Of a stretch of 64,000 nt of DNA, positions 17,574-26,367 are shown piece after piece. The notes beneath the pieces were generated by a model. It was not told where the DNA came from and did not search any database. It was given only the letters and a program-made list of their open reading frames with translations. The DNA is taken from assembly GCF_900167335.1 (NCBI RefSeq), contig NZ_FUXI01000003.1, positions 83,791-147,790 of the forward strand, written 5' to 3'. How positions within the stretch are numbered: position 1 is the stretch's first letter; each line of letters begins with the position of its first letter. The position numbers and the translations under genes are program-made. The stretch is from Pilibacter termitis. Its GTDB lineage: Bacteria; Bacillota; Bacilli; Lactobacillales; Streptococcaceae.

Positions 17574-17800
17574 AAAAAGGTCAGTTGAAGAAAAAGGGGA
17601 TTGGGGGAACCCCAAAAATTTAGAAAGAGTCGTCCGTTTTTTGGGCGGCTTTTTCTAAAATATCGTTAGTGGGTACCCATTAACTATGCTTGCAGGTAGT
17701 GAATGACCCCTTTTGGGGGCAGAGAAGGATGTCCTTCTCAAAAGGGGTGCAGGGGAAAAGCTCGGTTTCCCCTGCCAATTTTTTTCAAAAAATTGAGGAG
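17574..17800 (+). other. Candidate origin of transfer (oriT) with nested hairpins
   Basis: This non-coding stretch precedes the relaxosome genes. It holds a terminator-like hairpin (AGTCGTCCG/GGGCGGCTTTTT, about 17626-17657), then an imperfect palindrome around GGGTACCC (17671-17678). ACCCCTTTTG...CAAAAGGGGT follows, enclosing GAGAAGGA/TCCTTCTC, and last comes GCAGGGGAAA...TTTCCCCTGC. Dense unequal inverted repeats beside a PcfF/PcfG pair are what an oriT of this family looks like. The nick site cannot be placed by eye. Confidence 0.6.
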
Positions 17801-17807
17801 GTATAAA

Positions 17808-18167
17808 ATGCAAAATCCAGAAAAAAGAAAGAGACCGCTTCAGAAAAAAATTCGATTTTCTCCAGAAGAAATTATGTATATCAATAAAAAAATAAAAGAG
17901 AGTCCCTACAAAAATTTTCAAAACTTCGCACGCATTATGTTGCTCACTGGTGAAGTGAAATTCATCAATTATTCAGAGTTAGAAACACTCAATTATGAAG
18001 TCAATCGAATCGGAAACAACATCAATCAAATGGCAAAGTTGGCACATCAGTTTGAAGAAATTGCAGAAGAAGATATTTTGAAATTGCGACTGCAACTTGA
18101 AGAAGTAGAACAGATGATTCGAGAAAGATTCAATCAAGAAATTAAAACGGAACGGAGAAGAAGATAA
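17808..18167 (+). CDS. pcfF: PcfF/MobC-like relaxosome accessory protein
   Basis: The 119-residue product (pCF10 PcfF is about 118) has the MobC pattern: a basic start, a ribbon-helix-helix-like part (RFSPEEIMYINKKIKE) and a NRIGNNINQMAKLAH motif. Such proteins bind oriT and recruit the relaxase. ATG 17808 follows GAGGAGG. The stop overlaps the relaxase ATG by one base, so translation is coupled. Confidence 0.85.
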   Translation: MQNPEKRKRPLQKKIRFSPEEIMYINKKIKESPYKNFQNFARIMLLTGEVKFINYSELETLNYEVNRIGNNINQMAKLAHQFEEIAEEDILKLRLQLEEVEQMIRERFNQEIKTERRRR

Positions 18168-19888
18168 TGGTTTACACCAAACATTTCAATATTCATTACA
18201 TGAACAAACTACATCAGTCAAAAGATTATGTTGAGAATGCGAAAAAGACAACTGTCCGAGAAAGGGAAACACATTTTCATAATTTATTTCCGTATGTAAC
18301 CAATCTCGATAAGACGATTAGTATGCAGTTAGTTTCAGGACACCTTATCCATGACGTATATCAAGCGAGTGATGAATTTTTGAAAACAAAAGAGTTACAC
18401 GCACGAATGAAAGGAACAGACTTGGTCTACAATCCAAAGACCAATGAAATGGAATTTGAACGTTCAGCTTTAGAAAAAACGACTGGCAAGGGAAAAGCAG
18501 TTTTAGCTCATCATCTCATTCAAAGTTTTTCGCCTGAAGACAACTTGACTCCAGAACAAATTCATGAGATAGGCAGGAAAACCATGTTAGAATTTACAGG
18601 CGGAGAGTATGAATTTGTGATTGCGACTCACGTAGACAAAGAACATATTCATAATCACATTGTAATGAACTCAACAAATAGTAAGACAGGCAAAGCCTTT
18701 CCGTGGAAAGTTGTTAAGAAAAAGAACAAAGAGTATTTAGATTTCTCGAAGTATCAATTTGAAAAAGTATCAGATAAAATTTCTCGAAAAGCTGGAGCGA
18801 AAATCATTCAAAAGAATCCAAAAAATTCTCATCTCAAATATACGAAATGGCAAACGGAATCTATTTTCAAAAGCAAAATCAAACAACGATTGGATTTTCT
18901 TCTTTCCCATTCTCATGACGTGAAAGATTTTTTAGAAAAAGCAGAAGCGTTGAATTTGCATTGTGATTTTTCAGGGAAGTGGGCGAAGTTTTTACTTTTA
19001 GATGAACCGCAAATCAAAAATACACGAAGTCGTCAACTGGATAAAAGAAAAGGAATTTCTGCGGAGGAATGTCGTTATAATTTACCAGCAATACAAAAGC
19101 AATTCCTCGAAAATACCGTGCATTTCTCTGTTGAAGATGTTGTGAATCAATATGAGGAAAAAGTAAATGCAGCCAAAAACGATTTTGACTACCAAGTGCA
19201 AATTGAACCGTGGCAAGTGGACTATACCACAGAAAAAGGAATTCATTTGAATGTAGACTTTGGTGTGGAACGTCACGGACAAATTTTCATTGGAGCGTAC
19301 AAAGTAGATAAGCTCGAAAACGGAAATTATTTATTGTATCTCAAAAAGGATGACCGATTTTATTTTATGGACGAAAAGAATGCAGGCGAAAGTAAAAATA
19401 TGGACGGCTACACATTGATGAAACAACTAAGCCTATACAACGGCACCGTCCCACTCAAAAAAGAACCTGTCATTTCGACCATGAACGATTTAGTTTCCGC
19501 ACTCAATTTTCTCGCAAGTCATGACGTAACAGACGGCACGCAATTGCAGAATTTAGAAAAGAAATTGTTGGCATCTTTTGAGGAAGCGGAAGGAAAATTA
19601 AAAGAGTTGGATTCCAAAATTTTGGAATATACGCAAGTCACAAAATTACTTTTGATGTCGGAAATAAGTGAAGTAGAGCAGGAGGAGTTGAACACGTTCA
19701 AAGAAAACCTTCGCTTGCCTGAAGACGTGACACAAAACCAATTATTTGAAGAATTGAAACAAGCAAAGGTAAGTCGAGAGATTTTAAAAGAGGCAGTAAA
19801 AGAAACAGCCGCAGCAGTTAATGCGTTCCATGACATTGAGGCAGGTGTGAAGAAATTGGAGAAAGATGACAGGCAACGGTTGGGATAG
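18167..19888 (+). CDS. pcfG: PcfG-like MOBP relaxase
   Basis: The 573-residue relaxase has HxDxxHxHNH (THVDKEHIHNH) at about residues 153-163, which binds the metal for nicking. Tyr21 in KDYVENAKKT is the likely catalytic residue by comparison with the MOBP Tyr-Ile/Val-x-Asn-x-x-Lys-Thr pattern. The second half is helical. It nicks oriT and leads the strand through the channel. Length and neighbours match PcfG of pCF10 (about 560 residues). Confidence 0.92.
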   Translation: MVYTKHFNIHYMNKLHQSKDYVENAKKTTVRERETHFHNLFPYVTNLDKTISMQLVSGHLIHDVYQASDEFLKTKELHARMKGTDLVYNPKTNEMEFERSALEKTTGKGKAVLAHHLIQSFSPEDNLTPEQIHEIGRKTMLEFTGGEYEFVIATHVDKEHIHNHIVMNSTNSKTGKAFPWKVVKKKNKEYLDFSKYQFEKVSDKISRKAGAKIIQKNPKNSHLKYTKWQTESIFKSKIKQRLDFLLSHSHDVKDFLEKAEALNLHCDFSGKWAKFLLLDEPQIKNTRSRQLDKRKGISAEECRYNLPAIQKQFLENTVHFSVEDVVNQYEEKVNAAKNDFDYQVQIEPWQVDYTTEKGIHLNVDFGVERHGQIFIGAYKVDKLENGNYLLYLKKDDRFYFMDEKNAGESKNMDGYTLMKQLSLYNGTVPLKKEPVISTMNDLVSALNFLASHDVTDGTQLQNLEKKLLASFEEAEGKLKELDSKILEYTQVTKLLLMSEISEVEQEELNTFKENLRLPEDVTQNQLFEELKQAKVSREILKEAVKETAAAVNAFHDIEAGVKKLEKDDRQRLG

Positions 19889-19929
19889 TGGTATAATAAA
19901 AATTATTGCACGAAGTGAGGAGGGACACT

Positions 19930-20541
19930 ATGACGATTTGGCTGACAAGTGATTGGCATTTCCAACATCAACTCGTATCAAAATTACGAGGATTTGATAG
20001 CCCAGAGTTGCATGATACAGCATTTATTCAAAAGTGTCAGAAGATGATTGCAGAAGATGATATTGTTTTCTGCTTAGGAGACGTGGTGTTTAATGCAAAT
20101 TTAAAAGGCTGGCAAGAAAATTTGATGCTCGTTAATGAAATTCCAGGGCATAAACATTTAATTGCAGGAAATCATGATAGGTGTGCAGTTAATAACTCGA
20201 ATGGCAGGAAATACAAACAAGATTTTCAAAAAGTATTTGAAACCGTATCGGAGTTTGTCAAAATTTCATACGATGGTACAGGGTTTCTTTTATCTCACTA
20301 TCCGTATGACACAACGGATTTATTATTTTCAAATGGAAATCCTGCAACGAATAAAGATGCCTATTCAAAATATCGTTTGCGTGACGAAGGAATGCCTCTT
20401 ATCCATGGGCATACCCACACAACAATGATTTTGACTTATTCTCAAAATAGAACACCGCAACTGAATGTGAATTTAGAAAGTACAAAAATGCGACCTGTTA
20501 GTATAGGGGAGTTGTCACGAATCATGAAATCTTGTGATTGA
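19930..20541 (+). CDS. Calcineurin-like metallophosphoesterase
   Basis: The 203-residue product has the full metal-ligand series: DWHFQH near residue 8, CLGDV, GNHDR, SHYPYD and GHTH. This is a stand-alone cytosolic phosphoesterase; the substrate is not evident, and small members of this family act on phosphodiesters or phosphoproteins. ATG 19930 is chosen because GAGGAGGG precedes it. A promoter with extended -10 TGGTATAAT (19889-19897) sits just upstream, so the gene has its own control. Confidence 0.85.
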   Translation: MTIWLTSDWHFQHQLVSKLRGFDSPELHDTAFIQKCQKMIAEDDIVFCLGDVVFNANLKGWQENLMLVNEIPGHKHLIAGNHDRCAVNNSNGRKYKQDFQKVFETVSEFVKISYDGTGFLLSHYPYDTTDLLFSNGNPATNKDAYSKYRLRDEGMPLIHGHTHTTMILTYSQNRTPQLNVNLESTKMRPVSIGELSRIMKSCD

Positions 20542-20594
20542 AGAATTGATTTTCAATTTTTAGTGTAGTACAATATACACAAAGGAGTGATAGT

Positions 20595-21200
20595 ATGGTA
20601 ACCATTCAAAAGTTATTAGCAGACAATTTTGGTGTTTTAAAAACATCTGTGGCAAAAGAATTTGGGATTCATTCTCAGACATTGAAACGCTATGTTGAAA
20701 AAGGATTACTATTCCAAGAGGGGAATGGGGTATATTCTGATGCCCAACTCGGAGTAAATGAGTTTTACCTTGTTCAACAAAAATATCCACAAGGAATTTT
20801 CTCAAGAAAAACAGCATTAAGTATTTATGGTTTAAATGATGAATACAATTTTGAATATGATTTGACGTTTAAACGTGGGTATCATAATCAATCTTTTAAG
20901 AAAAATTTTATTCGACCTCATTTTTCAACAGATATTTTCTTTGACTTAGGCAAGGAAACATACCAGTTGTACGGTGGAGAAATGATTTCGATTTACAACA
21001 TCGAACGTACACTTGTTGATATTTGGAATCCACGTTATGGATATGACAAGGAAACGAAAGAAGTAGCAGTATTAAGAATTTTTTCCAATAGGGAATACAA
21101 GATAGATATGAAAAAGTTAGTTGAGTATGGTGAGAAATTCAGAATAGGGAAAGCGTTGTATGACTTTATTTTAGAGGTGGAAAAAGATGCAGCAGCATGA
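20595..21200 (+). CDS. AbiEi-type antitoxin / regulator
   Basis: The 201-residue protein has an N-terminal winged-helix-like part (about 1-50, LKTSVAKEFGIHSQTLKRYV) and an AbiEi C-terminal domain with the YNIERTLVDIW block. In type IV AbiE systems this protein represses its own operon and counters AbiEii. Its end overlaps the nucleotidyltransferase gene by 14 bases. A TAGTGTAGTACAATATA promoter-like stretch and AAAGGAGTG precede the start. Confidence 0.85.
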   Translation: MVTIQKLLADNFGVLKTSVAKEFGIHSQTLKRYVEKGLLFQEGNGVYSDAQLGVNEFYLVQQKYPQGIFSRKTALSIYGLNDEYNFEYDLTFKRGYHNQSFKKNFIRPHFSTDIFFDLGKETYQLYGGEMISIYNIERTLVDIWNPRYGYDKETKEVAVLRIFSNREYKIDMKKLVEYGEKFRIGKALYDFILEVEKDAAA

Positions 21201-22116
21201 GTTGTTACAAATTGCTCGACAAAAAGCAAAAGAAAACGGGGTCAATCCTCAAGTTATTCAGCAAAGATTTTTTCTTGAGGAACTTTTATCTATGATGGCT
21301 TTTAGTAAATTAAGCGATAAGATTGTATTAAAGGGTGGTTTTCTAATCGAAAAAATAATAGGGGAAAAACATCGAGCAACTCAAGATTTAGATATGATGT
21401 TTCAATCATTTGAAATGAGTAAACAAGCGATTAAAACTTATTTTGAGGAATTACTGCAAAATAGTTCGCCAAATGGTGTTATTTTTCAACTTAAAGATAT
21501 GTATGCTCAGCATGGAGAAGAAGGATTGAAAGTATTGTTTCGTGCTAAATTTGGACGTATGAACATTGACAACTTAGCAATTGATTTATCCACAAACAAT
21601 ATTATTCATCCTGAAGCCACTGTAAGAGAATTTGAGAAATTAGATGGTACAACTTATCGACTTTTGAGTTTTCCTCTTGAACAAATTGTAGCGGATAAAT
21701 TAGTCGCTACTTTAAAAAAGGGAGAAAGAAACAATCGAGATAAGGATTATTACGACTTATTCATGTTTTCGCAACTAGGAATAAGTCTAAATTATAAAGA
21801 CTTAGGAAAGAGTTTTTACGATACGCTTTTGAATGAAGCTCCTAATATAATTGTTGAAGATATGTTGAGAAAATTAATCGTAAGCCAAGAGCGACAACTT
21901 TCTTGGAAGAATTATCAAACGAAAAATCCAAATGCTAGTCAAATTAAATATGAAGATACAATCAAGGCTATCTTTCACTTTTTAGTTCAGATTAAAGCAA
22001 TTGAAAGCAAGAAACCCAAAAACGCTTTTGAACAACGTGTGGAAGTAGCAAAACAAGAAACTAATTTTAATTCCTTTTCAACTGACAAAGAACACGACAA
22101 AGGAAAAGCAAAATAG
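21187..22116 (+). CDS. AbiEii-family nucleotidyltransferase toxin
   Basis: The 309-residue protein has the AbiEii nucleotidyltransferase signature KGGFLIEK followed by RATQDLDMMF, and further D/K residues around QIVADKLVATLKKGERNNRDKDYYDLF. AbiEii toxins stop growth during phage attack. An extra C-terminal tail (about 270-309) reads NAFEQRVEVAKQET and ends DKGKAK. It resembles the tail of the second Fic protein and is not part of the usual toxin fold. Confidence 0.88.
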   Translation: MQQHELLQIARQKAKENGVNPQVIQQRFFLEELLSMMAFSKLSDKIVLKGGFLIEKIIGEKHRATQDLDMMFQSFEMSKQAIKTYFEELLQNSSPNGVIFQLKDMYAQHGEEGLKVLFRAKFGRMNIDNLAIDLSTNNIIHPEATVREFEKLDGTTYRLLSFPLEQIVADKLVATLKKGERNNRDKDYYDLFMFSQLGISLNYKDLGKSFYDTLLNEAPNIIVEDMLRKLIVSQERQLSWKNYQTKNPNASQIKYEDTIKAIFHFLVQIKAIESKKPKNAFEQRVEVAKQETNFNSFSTDKEHDKGKAK

Positions 22117-22121
22117 ATGAG

Positions 22122-22152
22122 AAAAAGCTCTTAAATGCGAGCTTTTTTAATT
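22122..22152 (+). terminator. Terminator after abiEii
   Basis: AAAAAGCTC, loop TTAAATGC, then GAGCTTTTTT form an intrinsic terminator closing the AbiE operon. Confidence 0.85.
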
Positions 22153-22226
22153 TGTAGAGAAAATAAAAGACATATATGTTTATCTTTTGTTATAATTGGT
22201 CTATACAAACAAGAAAGGATAGATTT

Positions 22227-23540
22227 ATGCAGACTTCATTTAACGAACAAGAAGCGAAAAAAGAATTTCAAGCAAAATTTGTTGAAAACTTTAAAGAAAA
22301 ATTGAAAAAAGTAGACCAGAAAAAAGGCATGGAATTAAGAGCAGCAGGTTGGCAATTGATTAAAACTGCCATGAGAACTGTTATTTTTTCGTTTGGGGAA
22401 GTAACATTCTCGAGAAGATGTTACCGTAAAAATGGAGTCAATAGATATCCTGTTGATGAATGGTTGGGACTAGAGCCGTATGAACGCTTTTCAACAGAAC
22501 TTTTATTTGAGCTGAACAATTTGGCTACGGAGGTAGCGTACAGAAAAGCCGCTAATCTGTTTGAAGTCCTAAAAAATGTTTTTGTTACGAAAGATACGGT
22601 TTTAAAGTCGAGAAAGTTGGCTACTCAACGTTATGAAGAACAGCAGGAGTATCGCTATTTCAAGGAGCAAGAAAATTCAGGGAAAAAGGAAGTTGAGAAG
22701 ATTTATGTTGAGGGGGACGGAGTGCAAGTAAATACCCCTAACACCGAAACAAAAAGAACGGATTTATCTCATTTCGTGGTTCACGAGGGAGTTGAAAAAG
22801 AGTATGGTGAACGCAAAAAATTAGTTGAAAAGCATGAAATTTTAGAAGCAAAAAACAAAACCGCACGTGAAAAAGTGCTTGACTACCTATACAATCATTA
22901 TCAAATCACAGAAAACACGTTGATGATTACAAATAGCGACATGGGAAAAGGTTATATGTTTGAGACGTTTAGTGAAATGGCGAAAGCCTTTGGATGTCGC
23001 CATGAGCATTTTTGGGACGAATTTCATTTGGTTGAGAGAATTAAGCAAGAGTTTGCCATTTTTCCAATAGAAATAAGAGAGCCATTAATTGAAAGCATCA
23101 TGAAAGCAATCGAAAAACATTCCAAAAAAGAATGTCAGCTTTTTTTAGATACGCTAGAAAGTTTAATTGGAGATGAAACAAAACAAGAAAACTTTGCGAA
23201 ATTCAGTAGGAAACTATTGAATAATTTCCAATACACCAAGCCAGCTCACATGAGAGGGTTTACGCATGATGGAATCGGGATTATGGAGAGTTTGCACGCA
23301 AAAATCGCTAGTCGTATGAAAAATAGAGGAATGTACTGGTCAGTAGAGGGTGCGACCACCATGGCGAAAATGATTATAGATAAAGCAGAGGGAACATTGA
23401 GAGATTTGTTCTGTGGTTCATGGCGAGAAGAATATGAAAAATACCAAGAGATGTCAGCATCCGCAGCAGACTATTTGTATCGAGGTGAAAGTGAAGTAGC
23501 CCTTCCCAAGAGTTCTTTGCAGTGGTGGAAAAAAGTGTGA
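22227..23540 (+). mobile_element. ISLre2-type transposase gene
   Basis: The 437-residue product resembles ISLre2 (UPF0236-type) transposases: an Arg/Lys-rich start, TFSRRCYRKNG, YVEGDGVQVNTPN, and the acidic block DSDMGK-like TNSDMGKGYMFETF with FWDEFHLVERI. ATG 22227 follows AAGAAAGGAT. It is uninterrupted, so it may be active. I could not identify terminal inverted repeats or a target duplication, so element ends are not given. It separates the conjugative element from rpsD. Confidence 0.85.
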
Positions 23541-23866
23541 AATCGGTTAAAATATTGGTTTTAAGGCAAAAAATATAACTTTTTTTTATAAAAAATCTTG
23601 ATTTCACATAGGAAGTTTGTTAAAATAGTCTATATAAATAAAGGAGCAAGTAGTTCACACCTGCCCCTCTATTGAGCAAAGCAATAGCAGTGCTTAACTC
23701 AACTTGGATTATTTTATAACAGTAAATTATAAAAATCAAGGGAAAGTTTTGCAAAATCGTGAACTTTTCTTTGATTTTTTTCTATTTTTTAGCCCTCTTA
23801 AATCCCGATATTATTGAGAAAAACACTTTTAACCAAAATTTAGACACACACAAGGAAAACTTTCCC
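23541..23866. other. Intergenic stretch between transposase and rpsD promoter
   Basis: No convincing gene is present. A TTGTTAAAATAGTCTATATAA segment at about 23617 resembles the transposase promoter region at about 22190, followed by AAAGGAG but no reading frame. It may be a remnant of the insertion sequence end. The rest is AT-rich with an AAGGGAAAGTTTT / AAAACTTTCCCTT inverted pair (about 23738 and 23856). Confidence 0.5.
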
Positions 23867-23895
23867 TTGAACTCCCCCAAAAAAAATGCTATAAT
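23867..23895 (+). promoter_or_regulatory. rpsD promoter
   Basis: TTGAAC (23867-23872) and TATAAT (23890-23895) are separated by exactly 17 bases, an excellent vegetative promoter. Transcription would begin near 23902. Confidence 0.85.
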
Positions 23896-23901
23896 AGTAA
23901 T

Positions 23902-24067
23902 CGTGTAAAATAACGCAGCAGAAAATGAATGTTCTCGTCAACAGTTGCTCACAATCGTAAAGTAGTAACCGCGGCTGCAAAGGTGAAACTTGGAGAGGAA
24001 CTGCACGAAATAGGTATTTTCATGATTATTTTACTCCAAAAAATATTTTATTATTGGAGGACTACAA
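23902..24067 (+). promoter_or_regulatory. rpsD 5' leader, candidate S4 autoregulatory RNA
   Basis: About 165 bases lie between the promoter and the rpsD start. The leader carries GC-containing segments (CAACAGTTGCTCAC, CCGCGGCTGC, GGAGAGGAACTGC) able to pair with one another. In Firmicutes, S4 binds its own long mRNA leader and blocks translation. I infer that here from leader length and gene identity; the pseudoknot was not fully traced. Confidence 0.5.
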
Positions 24068-24679
24068 ATGTCTCGTTACACTGGACCATCTTGGAAATTA
24101 TCACGTCGTTTAGGTATCTCATTGTCAGGTACAGGAAAAGAATTGGCTCGTCGCCCTTACGTACCGGGTCAACATGGACCAAACAGCCGTACAAAACTAT
24201 CTGAATACGGATTGCAATTGGCTGAAAAACAAAAATTACGTCACACTTATGGAATGAACGAACGTCAATTCCGTAACTTGTTCGTAAAAGCATCTAAAAT
24301 CAAAGAGGGAACGCTTGGTTACAACTTCATGACTCTTTTGGAACGTCGTTTGGATAACGTTGTTTACCGCCTTGGTTTGGCTACAACTCGTCGCCAAGCT
24401 CGTCAATTGGTAAACCATGGTCATGTTTTGGTAAACGGAAAACGCGTAGATATTCCTAGCTACTCAGTAGAAGTAGGTCAAGTAATTTCTGTTCGTGAAA
24501 AATCTCAAAACGTTTCAGTAATCAAAGAAGCGGTTGAATCTATCGTTTCACGTCCATCTTTTGTATCTTTTGATGCAGAAAAATTAGAAGGAAGTCTTAC
24601 TCGCCTTCCAGAGCGTGATGAAATCAACCAAGAAATTAACGAAGCGTTGATCGTAGAATTTTACAACAAACAAATGTAA
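24068..24679 (+). CDS. rpsD: 30S ribosomal protein S4
   Basis: The 203-residue product is S4 of the C-minus (zinc-free) type: [20 protein letters not shown] at the start and the S4 RNA-binding domain [12 protein letters not shown]...[22 protein letters not shown]. It nucleates small-subunit assembly on 16S rRNA. It stands alone, not in the alpha operon, as is usual in Lactobacillales. This is an anchor showing that the DNA from here on is chromosome. Confidence 0.98.
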   Translation: MSRYTGPSWKLSRRLGISLSGTGKELARRPYVPGQHGPNSRTKLSEYGLQLAEKQKLRHTYGMNERQFRNLFVKASKIKEGTLGYNFMTLLERRLDNVVYRLGLATTRRQARQLVNHGHVLVNGKRVDIPSYSVEVGQVISVREKSQNVSVIKEAVESIVSRPSFVSFDAEKLEGSLTRLPERDEINQEINEALIVEFYNKQM

Positions 24680-24687
24680 TTTTATTA

Positions 24688-24722
24688 ACAGGAACCTTTT
24701 TATCGAGGTTCTTGTTTTTTTA
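24688..24722 (+). terminator. rpsD terminator
   Basis: CAGGAACC, loop TTTTTATCGA, then GGTTCTTG run into seven T residues. Confidence 0.9.
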
Positions 24723-24734
24723 GAGGTAAGCCTT

Positions 24735-25022
24735 ATGTCAAAAATTTTGTTGTTTTTAGTGCGTGGTTATCAGCGTTTTCTTTCGCCTATTCTTCCGCCG
24801 AGTTGTCGCTTTCATCCTACTTGTTCCAACTATATGATAGATGCAATACGCACGCATGGAGCATTTAAGGGAGGTTTAATGGGGGTTGCACGTATTTTGC
24901 GTTGTCACCCTTTTGCTAAAGGTGGTATTGATTATGTGCCGCTTACTTTTTCGCTCAAGAGAAATCTTGATGAAGAATATCACGGACCGTATAATAAACG
25001 AAAAAAGCACAGGGAAAATTGA
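24735..25022 (+). CDS. yidD: Membrane protein insertion efficiency factor YidD
   Basis: The 95-residue product carries the UPF0161/YidD signature: [24 protein letters not shown], then [20 protein letters not shown]. Three Cys and an amphipathic N-terminal helix are in place. YidD assists YidC-dependent insertion of membrane proteins. It starts 55 bases after rpsD, with GAGGT as ribosome site. Confidence 0.95.
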   Translation: MSKILLFLVRGYQRFLSPILPPSCRFHPTCSNYMIDAIRTHGAFKGGLMGVARILRCHPFAKGGIDYVPLTFSLKRNLDEEYHGPYNKRKKHREN

Positions 25023-25044
25023 TCTCCGAGTGCTTTTTTTGATT
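25004..25044. terminator. Terminator between convergent yidD and DUF3042 genes
   Basis: AAAAAAGCAC and GTGCTTTTTTT flank a loop of about 19 bases. With A-run and T-run on either side it can stop transcripts from both directions. Confidence 0.75.
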
Positions 25045-25216
25045 ATTTTGCAATGCGTTTGCGTTGTGCTTTTTTACGGTTTTCTTCGATTTGTCTTTCT
25101 TTTTCGTCAATCGGGTCAATCACCGTTTTTTTCACCATTGTAATTCCTGCTGCGACAAGTCCGAGTGTTGCAGCGATACCTGTTAATAATCCTGAAGTAA
25201 ATCCTTTTTTTGCCAT
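25043..25216 (-). CDS. DUF3042 family small membrane protein
   Basis: Read on the minus strand, ATG at 25216-25214 sits eight bases after AAAGGAGA and gives 57 residues. The start is MAKKGFTSGLLTG, followed by one hydrophobic helix (about 8-28) and a highly charged tail (KERQIEENRKKAQRKRIAK). This matches DUF3042, a small conserved protein of Lactobacillales with one membrane helix and unknown role. A palindromic repeat lies directly upstream of its ribosome site. Confidence 0.85.
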   Translation of the reverse strand: MAKKGFTSGLLTGIAATLGLVAAGITMVKKTVIDPIDEKERQIEENRKKAQRKRIAK

Positions 25217-25232
25217 AATATTCTCCTTTTTT

Positions 25233-25323
25233 TGTCTAGCTCCATGGTGCTGAAGTCTGGCAACGGCTCACAATATAGATCGCTGTTAGAGACTTAAACC
25301 CGCCATTCTTCGCTTTTTTTTAT
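25233..25323 (-). repeat. Palindromic repeat family R1, diverged copy
   Basis: Read on the minus strand it shows AAAAGCGAAGAATGGCG at one end and GGAGCTAGACA at the other, the ends of the R1 repeats described at 27234. It is the only copy on the minus strand, and it lies before a minus-strand gene (DUF3042), so orientation follows transcription. Confidence 0.7.
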
Positions 25324-25437
25324 TGATTTTTTTAGAAACATCTCGTTTCAAAGAAATTTCTTTCTTCCTTTATTATGCTACAAATGGAAAATAATTTCAC
25401 GAAATAACGTTTAGATTTTAAAAATTTAGAGGTACCC

Positions 25438-26184
25438 CTATCCTTTTTTATTTACATAGATTGCGTAAGCGTCGGCTAAAATGCGTGCGATAATGTTTAG
25501 TGGCAGTCTGCTGGCGACATCTATTTCGTGGTCGAAAATAGTCATTTTTGATTTGTAAACAGGAATGCAGACGTGCGAGAGTTTGGCGATTGGGCTAGGA
25601 ACAGTCGCAGTAAAGGACATGACAATTGCTCCATTTTTTCTCGCATCTTGTGCAGCTTGTACAAGTTCAGGCGTTTTTCCGCTGAGTGAAAAGAGAATGA
25701 TTAATTCATCTTTGCACGATTTTTTTCCATAGTAGGAAATATAGGACGGATCATCTTCACGTCTGCAATTTTTACCGAGTAACTGCAATTTATTCTTCAT
25801 TTCCATGCCGACAAATGAGCTTAAACCAGTAGAAAAAATCGAAATTTTCTCCGCCTGATCAATGAGTGAGACACATTTTTCCAGATCGCTCGCAGAAAGA
25901 GAATTGATTGTTCGTCGAAGTTCATTTTCATTTTTGAAAATAGCTTCATTGATTTCTTGAGAAAAGCCATTGTTGACCAAGTCTCGTTTTTCCATTTTTA
26001 AGAGCTGTCGATATTCTGAAAATCCGTCATAGCCCATTTTTTTGACAGTGCGAGTAATTGTTGAATTGCTGACGTGTGTTTCTTCTGAAATTTGTACAAT
26101 GGAGAGTTTTGAGACTCTGTCTGTATTTTGTTGTAGCCAATCCCACAAATATTGTTCTGTTTCACTCAAAGAAGTAGTATCCAT
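25438..26184 (-). CDS. MurR/RpiR-family transcriptional regulator
   Basis: The 248-residue protein has an N-terminal RpiR helix-turn-helix (about 1-77, with ISEETHVSNSTITRTVKKMGYDGFSEYR) and a C-terminal SIS sugar-phosphate domain (about 100-240, IFSTGLSSFVG and LFSLSGKTPELV). It is divergent from the amino-sugar PTS operon and is its likely regulator, sensing a phosphosugar such as GalNAc-6-P or tagatose-6-P. Confidence 0.93.
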   Translation of the reverse strand: MDTTSLSETEQYLWDWLQQNTDRVSKLSIVQISEETHVSNSTITRTVKKMGYDGFSEYRQLLKMEKRDLVNNGFSQEINEAIFKNENELRRTINSLSASDLEKCVSLIDQAEKISIFSTGLSSFVGMEMKNKLQLLGKNCRREDDPSYISYYGKKSCKDELIILFSLSGKTPELVQAAQDARKNGAIVMSFTATVPSPIAKLSHVCIPVYKSKMTIFDHEIDVASRLPLNIIARILADAYAIYVNKKG

Positions 26185-26367
26185 ATGAACGCCTCCTAAT
26201 AGTAAGAGATAGCCTGTTTTTAGATGAAAGATGAAAAAATTTTAAGTTTTCATGAGAGAAAAATTTTTTCCATTTTTTTACCAAACCCTAGAACTTATGC
26301 TATCTTAGCCAATTTGAAATTGTATTGAACTAATTTTATGATAAACTATTTTCTTAATTTTTGCTAG

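Noticed and set aside
23640..23866. GC-containing stretch after the transposase considered as a small RNA or toxin gene
   Set aside because: No stable extended fold or reading frame with a ribosome site could be traced.
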